Of a stretch of 7,330 nt of DNA, positions 1 to 6,883 are shown in pieces. Below the pieces are notes generated by a model that did no database searches, was not told where the DNA came from, and worked only from the letters and a program-made list of their open reading frames with translations. Every line of letters begins with the position of its first letter. Position 1 is the first letter of the stretch. Location: the NCBI GenBank assembly GCA_948971535.1, contig CARFEX010000030.1:897-8226 (forward strand). The letters run 5' to 3'. The position numbers and the translations under genes were made by a program. The stretch is from an uncultured Eubacteriales bacterium (lineage in GTDB: Bacteria > Bacillota > Clostridia > Christensenellales > UBA1242).

Positions 1-816
1 TTGATATTTTTCTATCATATAGTTTTCATAGACAACTATATATAATCTATCGATTTCACGAGCGAATACAGATTTACGGTCCTCTGTTAAATTTTGTCCT
101 TCCTCACTTCTAACAAGTGCTTTATAGTAATCATTATATGCTTTTGTATAGGCATCAGATTTCATTTCTCTAACCATTTGTTCAAAGTTTGTATATATAA
201 GAAGTTTATCTTTGCCGTCTTCTGCATTATAATCTCTTGGTGTTTCATATCTAAAATCGTCAATTACTTTTGATGGAACATCCTCTTTTTTGATAATAAA
301 GCTTTCTTTACCTTCAGCATCTGTATTTGTTAAAAGTGATGCAGTTTTTTTGTAGCCATTAAATTTAAGAGCCTCGTCAGATGAAGAGTCTGTTTGATTA
401 TCTTTTCCTAGAATGCTATCTAAGTAAGATTTAAAATTACTTTCGAGAGCCTCATATGTTTCTGTCCAAAGATAAGTTTTTTCAGCTTCGCTAAGCTGTG
501 GGTACATTTCTTCTGCCTGAGCTATAGTTATCTTTCTTCTAACTAAAAGATTGATTGTTTCTTCAAGAGCCTTTTCTGTTGTCATCCCTTGATATTGAAC
601 ATAATAATAACCATAACTATTAAAAGCTGTAATAAGGTCTTTTTTATTAATTATCATGGTGTCATTTTTTCCACCAGTCTTGTCTTTAAGCTCAATTTTT
701 ACAACTTCTGTTTTGTAATACTTTGACATATCTTTTGTAACCAAAGAACAACCTGTAAAAACAGATGTACAAAACAGCATCATACAAAGTAAAATACCAG
801 TTAATTTTCTTTTCAT
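1..816 (-). CDS. Lipoprotein with SurA_N/PrsA-like chaperone region (3' end outside window)
   Basis: The first 272 residues are visible; the gene runs off the left edge with no stop. The start is the ATG at 814-816, preceded by AGGAG (822-826) at 5 nt. The N-terminus is a lipoprotein signal: KRK, a hydrophobic stretch, then FTGC with Cys23 as the lipidated residue, so the protein should sit on the outer face of the membrane. Residues about 54-135 (INKKDLITAFNSYG, then helices with KALEETINLLVRRKIT) resemble the helical SurA_N domain of PrsA/SurA-type folding factors: a substrate-holding helix bundle, then 'ale..in.ll.rr.it.aqAee'. A Ser/Asp-rich loop (residues 138-148) follows. No parvulin isomerase signature is seen in the visible part; it may lie beyond the edge or be absent. 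A PrsA-type lipoprotein directly after mfd is common in Clostridia, which supports the call. The role is probably folding of secreted proteins; isomerase activity cannot be claimed. Confidence 0.72.
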   Translation of the reverse strand, partial: MKRKLTGILLCMMLFCTSVFTGCSLVTKDMSKYYKTEVVKIELKDKTGGKNDTMIINKKDLITAFNSYGYYYVQYQGMTTEKALEETINLLVRRKITIAQAEEMYPQLSEAEKTYLWTETYEALESNFKSYLDSILGKDNQTDSSSDEALKFNGYKKTASLLTNTDAEGKESFIIKKEDVPSKVIDDFRYETPRDYNAEDGKDKLLIYTNFEQMVREMKSDAYTKAYNDYYKALVRSEEGQNLTEDRKSVFAREIDRLYIVVYENYMIEKYQ

Positions 817-847
817 GCTTACTCCTAATCCAAACTGATTATAGTCA

Positions 848-877
848 ATTATAATATAAGTTAATCTAAAATTTCAA
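848..877 (-). promoter_or_regulatory. Candidate sigma-A promoter of the SurA_N-like lipoprotein gene
   Basis: On the minus strand TTGAAA (872-877) and a perfect TATAAT (848-853) are separated by 18 bp. The predicted transcript start near 841 gives a leader of about 25 nt containing the AGGAG site. The promoter lies in the 78-bp gap after the mfd stop, where I see no convincing terminator, so read-through from mfd is also possible. Confidence 0.55.
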
Positions 878-894
878 GTAATTTCCAATCAAAT

Positions 895-3800
895 TTAAAC
901 TTTACCTTTAGCACAAAGGAAAATATTTATCAAATTGTCCACTTTTGAGCGAATAGATAGTAGTTTTGTGAAGGTTATCTTTGGTAAAGCATCAAATGAA
1001 AGTTTGCCACCAAAGTCAGATATAACCTTTCCAAGTCTTTCGTCAATAATACCTTCCTGCTTTTCAAGTGTTATAACACATTCTGTTGCGGTTGCTCTGA
1101 TTTTGAGTACTGCAAAGAGCGTTGCAAGGTTTTTAAGAAGCGCAAGACGGCACAGATTTTTGGTCTCCATAGGCACTTCACCATAACCGTCCTTCAAAGC
1201 CTTAAGTACGTCATTTTCTTCTTCCAAAGTTTTAATTTCACTTATTTTGGTATAGAAAACAATTCGCTCTTCACTTGAAGGTATATATTCTTGTGAAATA
1301 AATGCGTCTATTGCAATTTCAAGTTTAACCTCCTGTGCGTCTTTTATCTTCTGTCCTTGAAGTTGGCTTACAGCTTCATCTAAAAGTTTAACAAACATAT
1401 CATAGCCAACTTTTGCTATATGGCCATGTTGCTCTTTCCCAAAAATGTTTCCTGCACCCCTGATTTCTAGGTCACGCATAGCTATTTTGAAACCACTACC
1501 CAAATGACTAAACTCTTTTATAGCTTCAAGGCGTTTGTATGCCTCAGGAGTGAGAATTTTATCCTTAACATAGGTCAGGTATGCATAACTAAGTCTATCA
1601 CTTCGACCTATTCTCCCCCTTATTTGATAAAGCTGACCAAGACCCAATCTGTCAGCATCGATGATAACCATTGTATTTGCAGAAGGAAGGTCTACACCAT
1701 TTTCAATAAGTGTGGTTGAAATAAAGATATTATACTCACCGTCATAAAGTTTTTGTATAGTATTTTCAAGTTGTCTTTCTGGCATTTGACCATGTGCGAT
1801 ACCTATTTTACTTTCTGGAACAAGCCTTGAAATATAACTTGCAAACTCCAATATATCTTCAACTCGATTATAAATAACAAAAGCTTGTCCACCACGTGAA
1901 AGCTCACGTTTGAGAACGTCTGCAATGAGCTGATCTGACTGCTCTGATACATAGGTCTGAATTGGCAATCTTTCTCTTGGCGGAGTTTCAATAATACTTA
2001 TATCACGTATGCCAGAAAGTGACATATTTAAAGTTCTAGGTATTGGAGTTGCTGACAAAGACAAAACATCGATATCTCGTTTGGTATTTTTGATTTTTTC
2101 TTTATCTTCAACACCAAATCTTTGTTCTTCATCAAGGACTAACAAACCTAAATCTTTAAATTTAACATCTCCGCCAAGAAGTCTATGCGTTCCGATAATC
2201 ATATCTATTTGACCATCAGAAAGTTTTTGCAAAATATCACGAGTCTGAGCTGGAGTTTTAAAACGATTTAAAACTTCTACTTTTACACCAAATGGTTCAA
2301 GTCTTGCTTTGGCTGTTCTATAATGCTGCTCTGAAAGTATTGTTGTTGGGCAAAGTAGTGCTACTTGCTTGCCATTATAGGCACACTTAAAACATGCTCT
2401 AAGTGCAACTTCTGTTTTACCAAATCCAACATCACCGCATACAAGTCTATCCATAATACGAGTACTTGTCATATCATTATCTATATCAGCAATGGCTTTC
2501 AGCTGGTCATCAGTTTCTTGAAAACCAAAAGCCTCAGCAAATTTCTTTTCTAGAAAGTCATCTCTTTTGAAAGCAAAGCCTTTGCTGTTTTGTCGCTCCT
2601 TATACATTTCGGTGAGTGAAAAAGCCATTTCTTTTAAACTCGAACGAACTCTGTCTTTAAGTCTAGTAAATTCAGCACCACCAAGAGATGATAACTTTGG
2701 AGCTTCTTCACTGCCAATGTATGCAGATATCGTATTTGCTTGTTCACTTGGAAGATATAGCACTCCACCATTTTTATATTCGATTACAAAATAGTCCTTT
2801 TCATAATCGCCTATTTTCATTTTTTCTATTTTAATACATTTGCCTATTCCATGAAAAGTATGAACAACATAATCACCAAGTTTTGGCAAATAAAATACAG
2901 AATGCTTGCCTTTTGAAAATTTGCTTGTATTTTGTTTAAATAGATTGTCAGCACCAATAGCAACAATACGTTCTTTGACAAAAGAAAAAGAATATGGATA
3001 GTTTTCTTTTGAAACAAAAACCTTGCCAGCTTCAAATGGCTCGCTATCATAATCATGATAGATAAAGCCATTTTCATGCAAGAAGTCACCGAGCTTTTCT
3101 TTGTTTCTCTCATTGCCAGCAAAGAGAATTACTCCACAATGCATTTTAGTAAATGAAATAATATCGTTGCGAAGTGCAATAAAATCCGTTAAATATGTGC
3201 GTGTACCAAAACTATCATTTTGATATAAATCATTCTCTTTGTTTGTTAGATTATCAAAAACATAATCAGCTTCTTTTTCAAATTTATCAAAATCAACATA
3301 ATCTTTTTCATTGAATGTTGAAAGTGCTTGATAGCTTTTTTGCAAAAGTTCAAACTCATCTTTTAATCTCTTTGGTTCATCTAAAATTCTTACTCCGCCT
3401 AGTGAAAAGACATTGTCTTCACCATAGGGCAAAATATTTGGAAAAATTGTGAAATAATCAATAATTTCTTCATTTTTCATGTTTTCTAGCGAAAAATAGC
3501 TTATTTTTTCAATATTATCGCCAAAAAACTCCACACGAATAGGTTTTTCTTCGTTAGCAGGAAAAATATCTAATATATCGCCACGGAGAGCAAACTGACC
3601 TAAATCTGCAACAAGCCCAGTGCGTTCAAACCCCAATTTGACAAGTTTTTCTGTAAGCAAAGCTAGGTCGTATTCCTTGCCTGTGGTTAACTTGAATGGA
3701 TTTAAAAATACATCAAGGTCAAATTTTATCATAGCCGAACAAGGCAAGACAATTAACGAATTGCATCTGCCAGAAAGATAGGCATTTATTCCGCCAACAA

Positions 3801-4035
3801 AGGGAAGAAGATTTTTATCTTCGCCGTCCTTTCCTTCACGTGAACTTGTAATGATTTGACAGGTTTTGCCAAGAGCTTCAAGTGCACGTTTATATTTGCC
3901 TGCTGTAACAAAATCTGGACACAAAAAAACTGAGTGGTCAATTCTGCCACTTAGCATTCCTTTTTCACCTTCGCTTATCCCTGTTATAATTCTATGACGA
4001 AGGATATTGTCAAGACGTGAGGTTATTCCGCTCAT
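895..4035 (-). CDS. mfd: Transcription-repair coupling factor Mfd (compact form)
   Basis: This 1046-aa ATP-dependent DNA translocase pushes RNA polymerase stalled at a lesion off the template and recruits UvrA. Domains in order: a UvrB-like N-terminal module (about 1-200) with RGDILDIFP (151-159); a shortened middle region; a CarD-like RNA polymerase-interacting domain (about 384-432) starting LGDYVVH and ending LPSEQ; a RecG-like translocase with Walker A GDVGFGKT (534-541), DEEQ (635-638), SATP (661-664) and GRIGR (807-811); the TRG relay around MRDLEIRG (853-860); and C-terminal domain D7 (about 905-1046). R151, R167 and F171 align with the E. coli UvrA-contact residues that I recall as R165, R181 and F185, so UvrA recruitment is probably kept. 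The protein is about 100 residues shorter than the usual 1150-1180, mostly before the polymerase-interacting domain. The ATG follows the pth stop directly (TAAATG), with GGAG at 4045-4048, 9 nt upstream, inside pth. The frame is intact. Confidence 0.97.
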   Translation of the reverse strand: MSGITSRLDNILRHRIITGISEGEKGMLSGRIDHSVFLCPDFVTAGKYKRALEALGKTCQIITSSREGKDGEDKNLLPFVGGINAYLSGRCNSLIVLPCSAMIKFDLDVFLNPFKLTTGKEYDLALLTEKLVKLGFERTGLVADLGQFALRGDILDIFPANEEKPIRVEFFGDNIEKISYFSLENMKNEEIIDYFTIFPNILPYGEDNVFSLGGVRILDEPKRLKDEFELLQKSYQALSTFNEKDYVDFDKFEKEADYVFDNLTNKENDLYQNDSFGTRTYLTDFIALRNDIISFTKMHCGVILFAGNERNKEKLGDFLHENGFIYHDYDSEPFEAGKVFVSKENYPYSFSFVKERIVAIGADNLFKQNTSKFSKGKHSVFYLPKLGDYVVHTFHGIGKCIKIEKMKIGDYEKDYFVIEYKNGGVLYLPSEQANTISAYIGSEEAPKLSSLGGAEFTRLKDRVRSSLKEMAFSLTEMYKERQNSKGFAFKRDDFLEKKFAEAFGFQETDDQLKAIADIDNDMTSTRIMDRLVCGDVGFGKTEVALRACFKCAYNGKQVALLCPTTILSEQHYRTAKARLEPFGVKVEVLNRFKTPAQTRDILQKLSDGQIDMIIGTHRLLGGDVKFKDLGLLVLDEEQRFGVEDKEKIKNTKRDIDVLSLSATPIPRTLNMSLSGIRDISIIETPPRERLPIQTYVSEQSDQLIADVLKRELSRGGQAFVIYNRVEDILEFASYISRLVPESKIGIAHGQMPERQLENTIQKLYDGEYNIFISTTLIENGVDLPSANTMVIIDADRLGLGQLYQIRGRIGRSDRLSYAYLTYVKDKILTPEAYKRLEAIKEFSHLGSGFKIAMRDLEIRGAGNIFGKEQHGHIAKVGYDMFVKLLDEAVSQLQGQKIKDAQEVKLEIAIDAFISQEYIPSSEERIVFYTKISEIKTLEEENDVLKALKDGYGEVPMETKNLCRLALLKNLATLFAVLKIRATATECVITLEKQEGIIDERLGKVISDFGGKLSFDALPKITFTKLLSIRSKVDNLINIFLCAKGKV

Positions 4036-4539
4036 TTAAATTTTCTCCAAAATTGTTTCTACAGCCTCTTCTATTGCACTATATATCAAATCTTTATCCT
4101 TAACTTTTGACAGTACGTAATCTGCAAGGTCCATACTTTTATCACGACCAATGCCTACCCTCAATCGTTCAAAATCCTGTCCAATATATGACACTATACT
4201 TCGCAGTCCATTATGAGTTCCTGCACTGCCGTTTTGGCGATAACGAATTTTTCCAACTGGCAAATCTATGTCATCTACAACTACCAAAATTCTTGCGTCT
4301 TTATATTTTTTTTTCAAAAGTACAACAGCTTCGCCACTATTATTCATATAGGTCATTGGCTTTGCGAGAAGGACTTTATTGCTATTGTAAACAAACTCAC
4401 TAGTGCATGCTTTATTTTTTTCTTTTGAAAAAAACACTCCCATTTTTTCTGCGAGTTTATCTAGTACCATAAATCCTATATTATGATAGGTATTATTATA
4501 CTCATTCCCCTTATTGCCTAGGCCTACGATTATAATCAT
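4036..4539 (-). CDS. pth: Peptidyl-tRNA hydrolase
   Basis: This 167-aa cytoplasmic enzyme cleaves the ester bond of peptidyl-tRNAs that drop off ribosomes, recycling tRNA. The Pth signature is present: GLGN (6-9), the catalytic-histidine region TYHNIGF with His19, KPMTYMN with Asn66, DDIDLP with Asp89, and GSAGTHNG with Asn110. These match the E. coli active-site set N10, H20, N68, D93 and N114. Two normally conserved positions differ: NKG replaces NPG at 9-11, and THNG replaces the usual GHNG at 108-111. The protein is somewhat shorter than the usual 185-195 residues because of a trimmed C-terminus. The start ATG lies 2 nt after the upstream stop. A GAGGA at 4552-4556 sits 12 nt away inside the preceding gene, rather far, which suggests translational coupling. 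It is the middle gene of a GlmU-like, pth, mfd operon. Confidence 0.95.
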   Translation of the reverse strand: MIIIVGLGNKGNEYNNTYHNIGFMVLDKLAEKMGVFFSKEKNKACTSEFVYNSNKVLLAKPMTYMNNSGEAVVLLKKKYKDARILVVVDDIDLPVGKIRYRQNGSAGTHNGLRSIVSYIGQDFERLRVGIGRDKSMDLADYVLSKVKDKDLIYSAIEEAVETILEKI

Positions 4540-4541
4540 TT

Positions 4542-5429
4542 TTATTCTATGTCCTCATTAATAACCCTTTCAAAAGGTCCTATTGCCGTATTTTTGCCTA
4601 TCTTGCTTTTTTCTATATAGCTTGCTTGCAAAATACAATCATCTGAAATAATGCTATCTTCTATAATATTTCCACTTTCTAACACAACATTCTTGCCAAT
4701 ATAAGTTTGACCTTTTAGAATATTGTTTGGGTAAATAATTGTTCCACTTTCTATCTCTACATCTCCGTCAATAAAGATTGTATTTTCACCAAACATGGTT
4801 ATTCCATTTTTAAGATGATAATTTTTAATTTTATCATATAATATTTTTGAAGCATACGAAAGTTTTTTTGTATTGTCAACAACTGTAAATGCAAGCTTAT
4901 CAAATTCATGCACACAAGGGATATTTATATTTTCAAGTAAGCCAAGAAAATCACGTCTAAACACATAGCCACGTGGAAGAGCTATAACATTCATACCGCT
5001 CTTTGTAAAAAAGTCCATAACAGCATGAAAATTACTTCTATCGAGAAGTGGTGTATCACTATAAAAAAGCGCTATAAATTTTTTATCTGTTTTTATACTT
5101 TTAAGAGTTTTTAATAAGTCTTCACCCTCATTAGCAAGCACCAAACTTTCACAACCACTACCAGCAATAAGCACCCAATCAAGCATCTTTTTTCCGCATA
5201 TGTCTATATTTGCACTATCGAAAGCAAAGTTTTTGTTGTCAGCTTTTACCACAACAAACAGCACCTCTTCCCCTATCCATTCAGTGCTACCTGCACTAAC
5301 TAATTGTTTTGGCAATATACTACTTTCTTCTATTGCACTTTCTTCTATCAAATCTGTATTTTCAAGTGCATCAAAATCTATTGCTAACTGATTTTTTGAA
5401 ATTTCTAAATCTAATTCTTGTGTTTCCAT
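4542..5429 (-). CDS. Degenerate GlmU-like protein (probable pseudoenzyme)
   Basis: This 295-aa protein resembles GlmU, the bifunctional UDP-GlcNAc pyrophosphorylase/GlcN-1-P acetyltransferase, but is stripped down. Residues 1-55 are an acidic, Glu/Ser-rich extension. Residues about 56-200 follow a nucleotidyltransferase fold: a beta-strand VLFVVVK, ICGKKMLDWV (77-86, like GlmU 'vaGKPMLeHV'), YSDTPLL (123-129, like 'yGDvPLl', keeping the metal-binding Asp125), GYVFRRDFL (154-162) and DNTKKL (185-190). The G-x-G-T-R-M nucleotide loop is absent, and about 80 residues of the sugar-binding centre appear to be missing. Residues 203-287 match the GlmU linker and first left-handed beta-helix turns (HLKNGIT, then IYPNNILKG, YIGKNVVLESG, IGPF). 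The protein then stops before the catalytic His and CoA-binding coils. No GlmU remnant follows, because pth begins 2 nt later. Neither GlmU reaction looks possible; a regulatory or structural role is inference. No Shine-Dalgarno precedes this ATG. GTG at 5262-5264 (residue 56), behind AGGGG, is an alternative start. Confidence 0.82.
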   Translation of the reverse strand: METQELDLEISKNQLAIDFDALENTDLIEESAIEESSILPKQLVSAGSTEWIGEEVLFVVVKADNKNFAFDSANIDICGKKMLDWVLIAGSGCESLVLANEGEDLLKTLKSIKTDKKFIALFYSDTPLLDRSNFHAVMDFFTKSGMNVIALPRGYVFRRDFLGLLENINIPCVHEFDKLAFTVVDNTKKLSYASKILYDKIKNYHLKNGITMFGENTIFIDGDVEIESGTIIYPNNILKGQTYIGKNVVLESGNIIEDSIISDDCILQASYIEKSKIGKNTAIGPFERVINEDIE

Positions 5430-5435
5430 GCTTTT

Positions 5436-5464
5436 AGTATATATTTTAGTTATTTTTTTGTCAA
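5436..5464 (-). promoter_or_regulatory. Strong sigma-A promoter of the GlmU-like/pth/mfd operon
   Basis: On the minus strand a perfect TTGACA (5459-5464) and TATACT (5436-5441, one mismatch to TATAAT) are separated by exactly 17 bp. Only 6 nt separate the -10 box from the ATG at 5429, so the expected transcript start falls on or next to that ATG and there is no room for a Shine-Dalgarno site. Either the message is leaderless or the real start codon lies further in. Escape from an upstream transcription unit is unlikely because the neighbouring gene is divergent. Confidence 0.8.
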
Positions 5465-5584
5465 CAATATACCAAACTTGTTATTTTAAAAGTGGTTTTT
5501 GTCCATACTTTATTAATATATATGGGCTATTATCAAAAAATTTAAAACATTATACCAAAATCATTTTTAAAATTATAGCTTTTA

Positions 5585-5593
5585 TGTTAAAAT
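5585..5593 (+). promoter_or_regulatory. Candidate extended -10 promoter of the divergent membrane-protein gene
   Basis: TG-T-TAAAAT (5585-5593) reads as an extended -10 element with one mismatch to TATAAT. The predicted start near 5600 would give a short leader holding the AGGAG site at 5605-5609. The -35 position (about 5565-5570, TTTTAA) is poor, and other AT-rich hexamers in this gap could serve instead. The rest of the 187-bp divergent gap (5430-5616) shows no other feature beyond the opposite-strand operon promoter. Confidence 0.35.
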
Positions 5594-5616
5594 TCATGTT
5601 GAATAGGAGAAAGACT

Positions 5617-6720
5617 ATGAGAGAAAATAAAAAAAGCTTTTCATTTATTTTTTTAGCTATTATTTCCATTTTATTTGCCTTAAGTGCATTATTTTTTTCA
5701 ATCCCTCATACCTCAGCAGAAATAGAAGAGAAATTTGGGTTTACAGATACTTCTAGTTATGATTATCAAGTTAAGGTAACACCTATCAAAACTGACGGCT
5801 CACCTACTAGTGGCAGAACTGTTGATTTCAACGGCGGAACAAACAATGGACATAAATTGAGTTGGCAGAAAATCAAAGGTTTTAATGTTACTCTCGGCAA
5901 TGTTATAAATCCTCCTGAAAAAGACATATTAGACCAAATGTATCATTATTCTATTAGAGTTCATTATCTAAACACTTATATTTCTGACGCTAAAGAATTT
6001 GAAAGTACAGAAATACAAGTTAAAACTATAGTTGAAGATAATACCATTGAAAATCTCAGTTTATTTGAACAAGAACATTTCTCTGTTGAAATTGGCTCTG
6101 CAAATGTTGATGGAGTTGATTGGAGAGGTTGGGGAATTTATAGATTTGAAATAGAATTTTCATATAGAAATTCTCAAGGCGATACTTTTACTAAGGAAGC
6201 TTATTCAGATTATTACGGACTTGACCCAACAAACTATCTATCAAAACTTAGCATTGATTTCACAAAAGAGTCTTCAAAAAGCGACCTTTCTGCTGCCTAC
6301 AACTTCTTTATTGAAGAAAGTGGAATAGAAGATCTTAAATATATCGATGTTGATACAATAAAATGGTACGTTAAAGGCGAAGGTTCTGACGGCATTAAAT
6401 ACGTGCTTACAGATGAAGACTTGAGCAAGTTCACCGATTATGAACAAAGCTTATGGGGCAATCAAGTTCGCCCTAGAACTGGTAAAACTTTTTACTTTGA
6501 TGGTAGAGGAAAATTAGCAAAATGGCAGGTTTATTGTGAGATTATACCTCACGGAATTATCTCTGACCTTGACCTTACTAGCAATGTTTGCGAAGTTCAA
6601 ACTGGTAGAAGCATGAATGTTCTCAACATTATTTGGTTTATAATTGGTGGAGCTGTGCTACTAACAGGTATTATTGTTATAATTATTGTAGTTGTAAAGA
6701 AAAAAGAAAAAGTTTGGTAA
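5617..6720 (+). CDS. Exported single-pass (type I) membrane protein, family unknown
   Basis: This 367-aa protein belongs to no family I recognise. The start is ATG 5617, preceded by AGGAG (5605-5609) at 7 nt. The open frame extends upstream to 5428, but that extension has no ribosome site and would bury the signal peptide. Residues 1-34 are a signal peptide: a basic start, a hydrophobic core at about 8-29, and a likely signal peptidase I site after TSA (32-34). Residues 35-334 form an outside domain rich in alternating polar and aromatic beta-strand patterns, for example WGIYRFEIEFSYR (172-184) and IKWYVKGEG (248-256). These suggest one or more beta-sandwich modules, which is inference. Its only outside cysteines are Cys307 and Cys325, a possible disulfide. 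A membrane helix (about 335-360) and a KKKEK stop-transfer tail end the protein. No LPXTG motif precedes the helix. The gene stands alone, divergent from the pth operon, and ends at a strong terminator. Confidence 0.85.
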   Translation: MRENKKSFSFIFLAIISILFALSALFFSIPHTSAEIEEKFGFTDTSSYDYQVKVTPIKTDGSPTSGRTVDFNGGTNNGHKLSWQKIKGFNVTLGNVINPPEKDILDQMYHYSIRVHYLNTYISDAKEFESTEIQVKTIVEDNTIENLSLFEQEHFSVEIGSANVDGVDWRGWGIYRFEIEFSYRNSQGDTFTKEAYSDYYGLDPTNYLSKLSIDFTKESSKSDLSAAYNFFIEESGIEDLKYIDVDTIKWYVKGEGSDGIKYVLTDEDLSKFTDYEQSLWGNQVRPRTGKTFYFDGRGKLAKWQVYCEIIPHGIISDLDLTSNVCEVQTGRSMNVLNIIWFIIGGAVLLTGIIVIIIVVVKKKEKVW

Positions 6721-6725
6721 AAATA

Positions 6726-6757
6726 AAAAAACATCAGCTTATAACTGATGTTTTTTT
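6726..6757. terminator. Bidirectional rho-independent terminator
   Basis: A perfect 12-bp stem (AAAAAACATCAG at 6726-6737 pairing with CTGATGTTTTTT at 6745-6756) encloses a 7-nt loop. On the plus strand it ends in a run of nine T (6751-6759), and on the minus strand in a run of seven T. It starts 5 nt after the stop of the plus-strand membrane protein and faces the convergent lipoprotein gene, so it can end both transcripts. Confidence 0.88.
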
Positions 6758-6870
6758 TTAACACAAGAATAACACAATTAAAATGAGTGTTTTCTTTAGG
6801 TACGCAAGAATATTTCTTATATTTGCAATAACGAAAAGTATTGTAGATATTACATCCACCTGTAAAAATC

Positions 6871-6883
6871 AATAATTGTTATT
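6871..6883 (-). terminator. Weak A/T hairpin at the end of the small lipoprotein gene
   Basis: AATAA-TTG-TTATT overlaps the stop codon and is followed on the minus strand by GATTTTT. The stem has only five A-T pairs, so it is at best an aid to the stronger hairpin at 6726-6757. The remainder of the gap (6760-6870) holds nothing else that I can support. Confidence 0.2.

Noticed and set aside
1..816. Naming the left-edge lipoprotein prsA
   Set aside because: Only a SurA_N-like region is visible; no parvulin signature appears in the 272 residues seen, so the symbol would overstate the evidence.
2844..3122. 92-codon minus-strand frame inside mfd, plus several 60-85-codon frames on the opposite strand
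   Set aside because: They are shadows of the intact mfd frame, with low-complexity composition and no initiation signals.
4107..4428. Plus-strand frames of 98 and 71 codons opposite pth
   Set aside because: pth is intact with all active-site residues on the other strand; these frames have no ribosome site.
5428..5616. Upstream in-frame extension of the plus-strand membrane-protein frame (63 extra codons from ATG 5428)
   Set aside because: It has no ribosome site, overlaps the divergent operon promoter and start codon, and would put the clear signal peptide in mid-protein. ATG 5617 has a well-spaced AGGAG.
5430..5616. Riboswitch or small RNA in the divergent gap
   Set aside because: The gap is AT-rich with no stable hairpins or conserved aptamer-like blocks, and the leaders predicted from the promoters are too short.
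6590..6720. Possible sortase (LPXTG) anchoring of the plus-strand surface protein
   Set aside because: The hydrophobic segment and lysine tail fit, but no LPXTG-like motif precedes them; the sequence there reads QTGRS.
6597..6872. 91-codon open frame on the minus strand
   Set aside because: It overlaps the C-terminal membrane-helix codons of the plus-strand gene and the terminator, has no ribosome site, and shows no coding pattern.
6783..6875. 30-codon plus-strand frame after the terminator (MSVFFRYARIF...)
   Set aside because: No Shine-Dalgarno, no promoter, and it lies directly behind a strong terminator; probably chance in AT-rich sequence.
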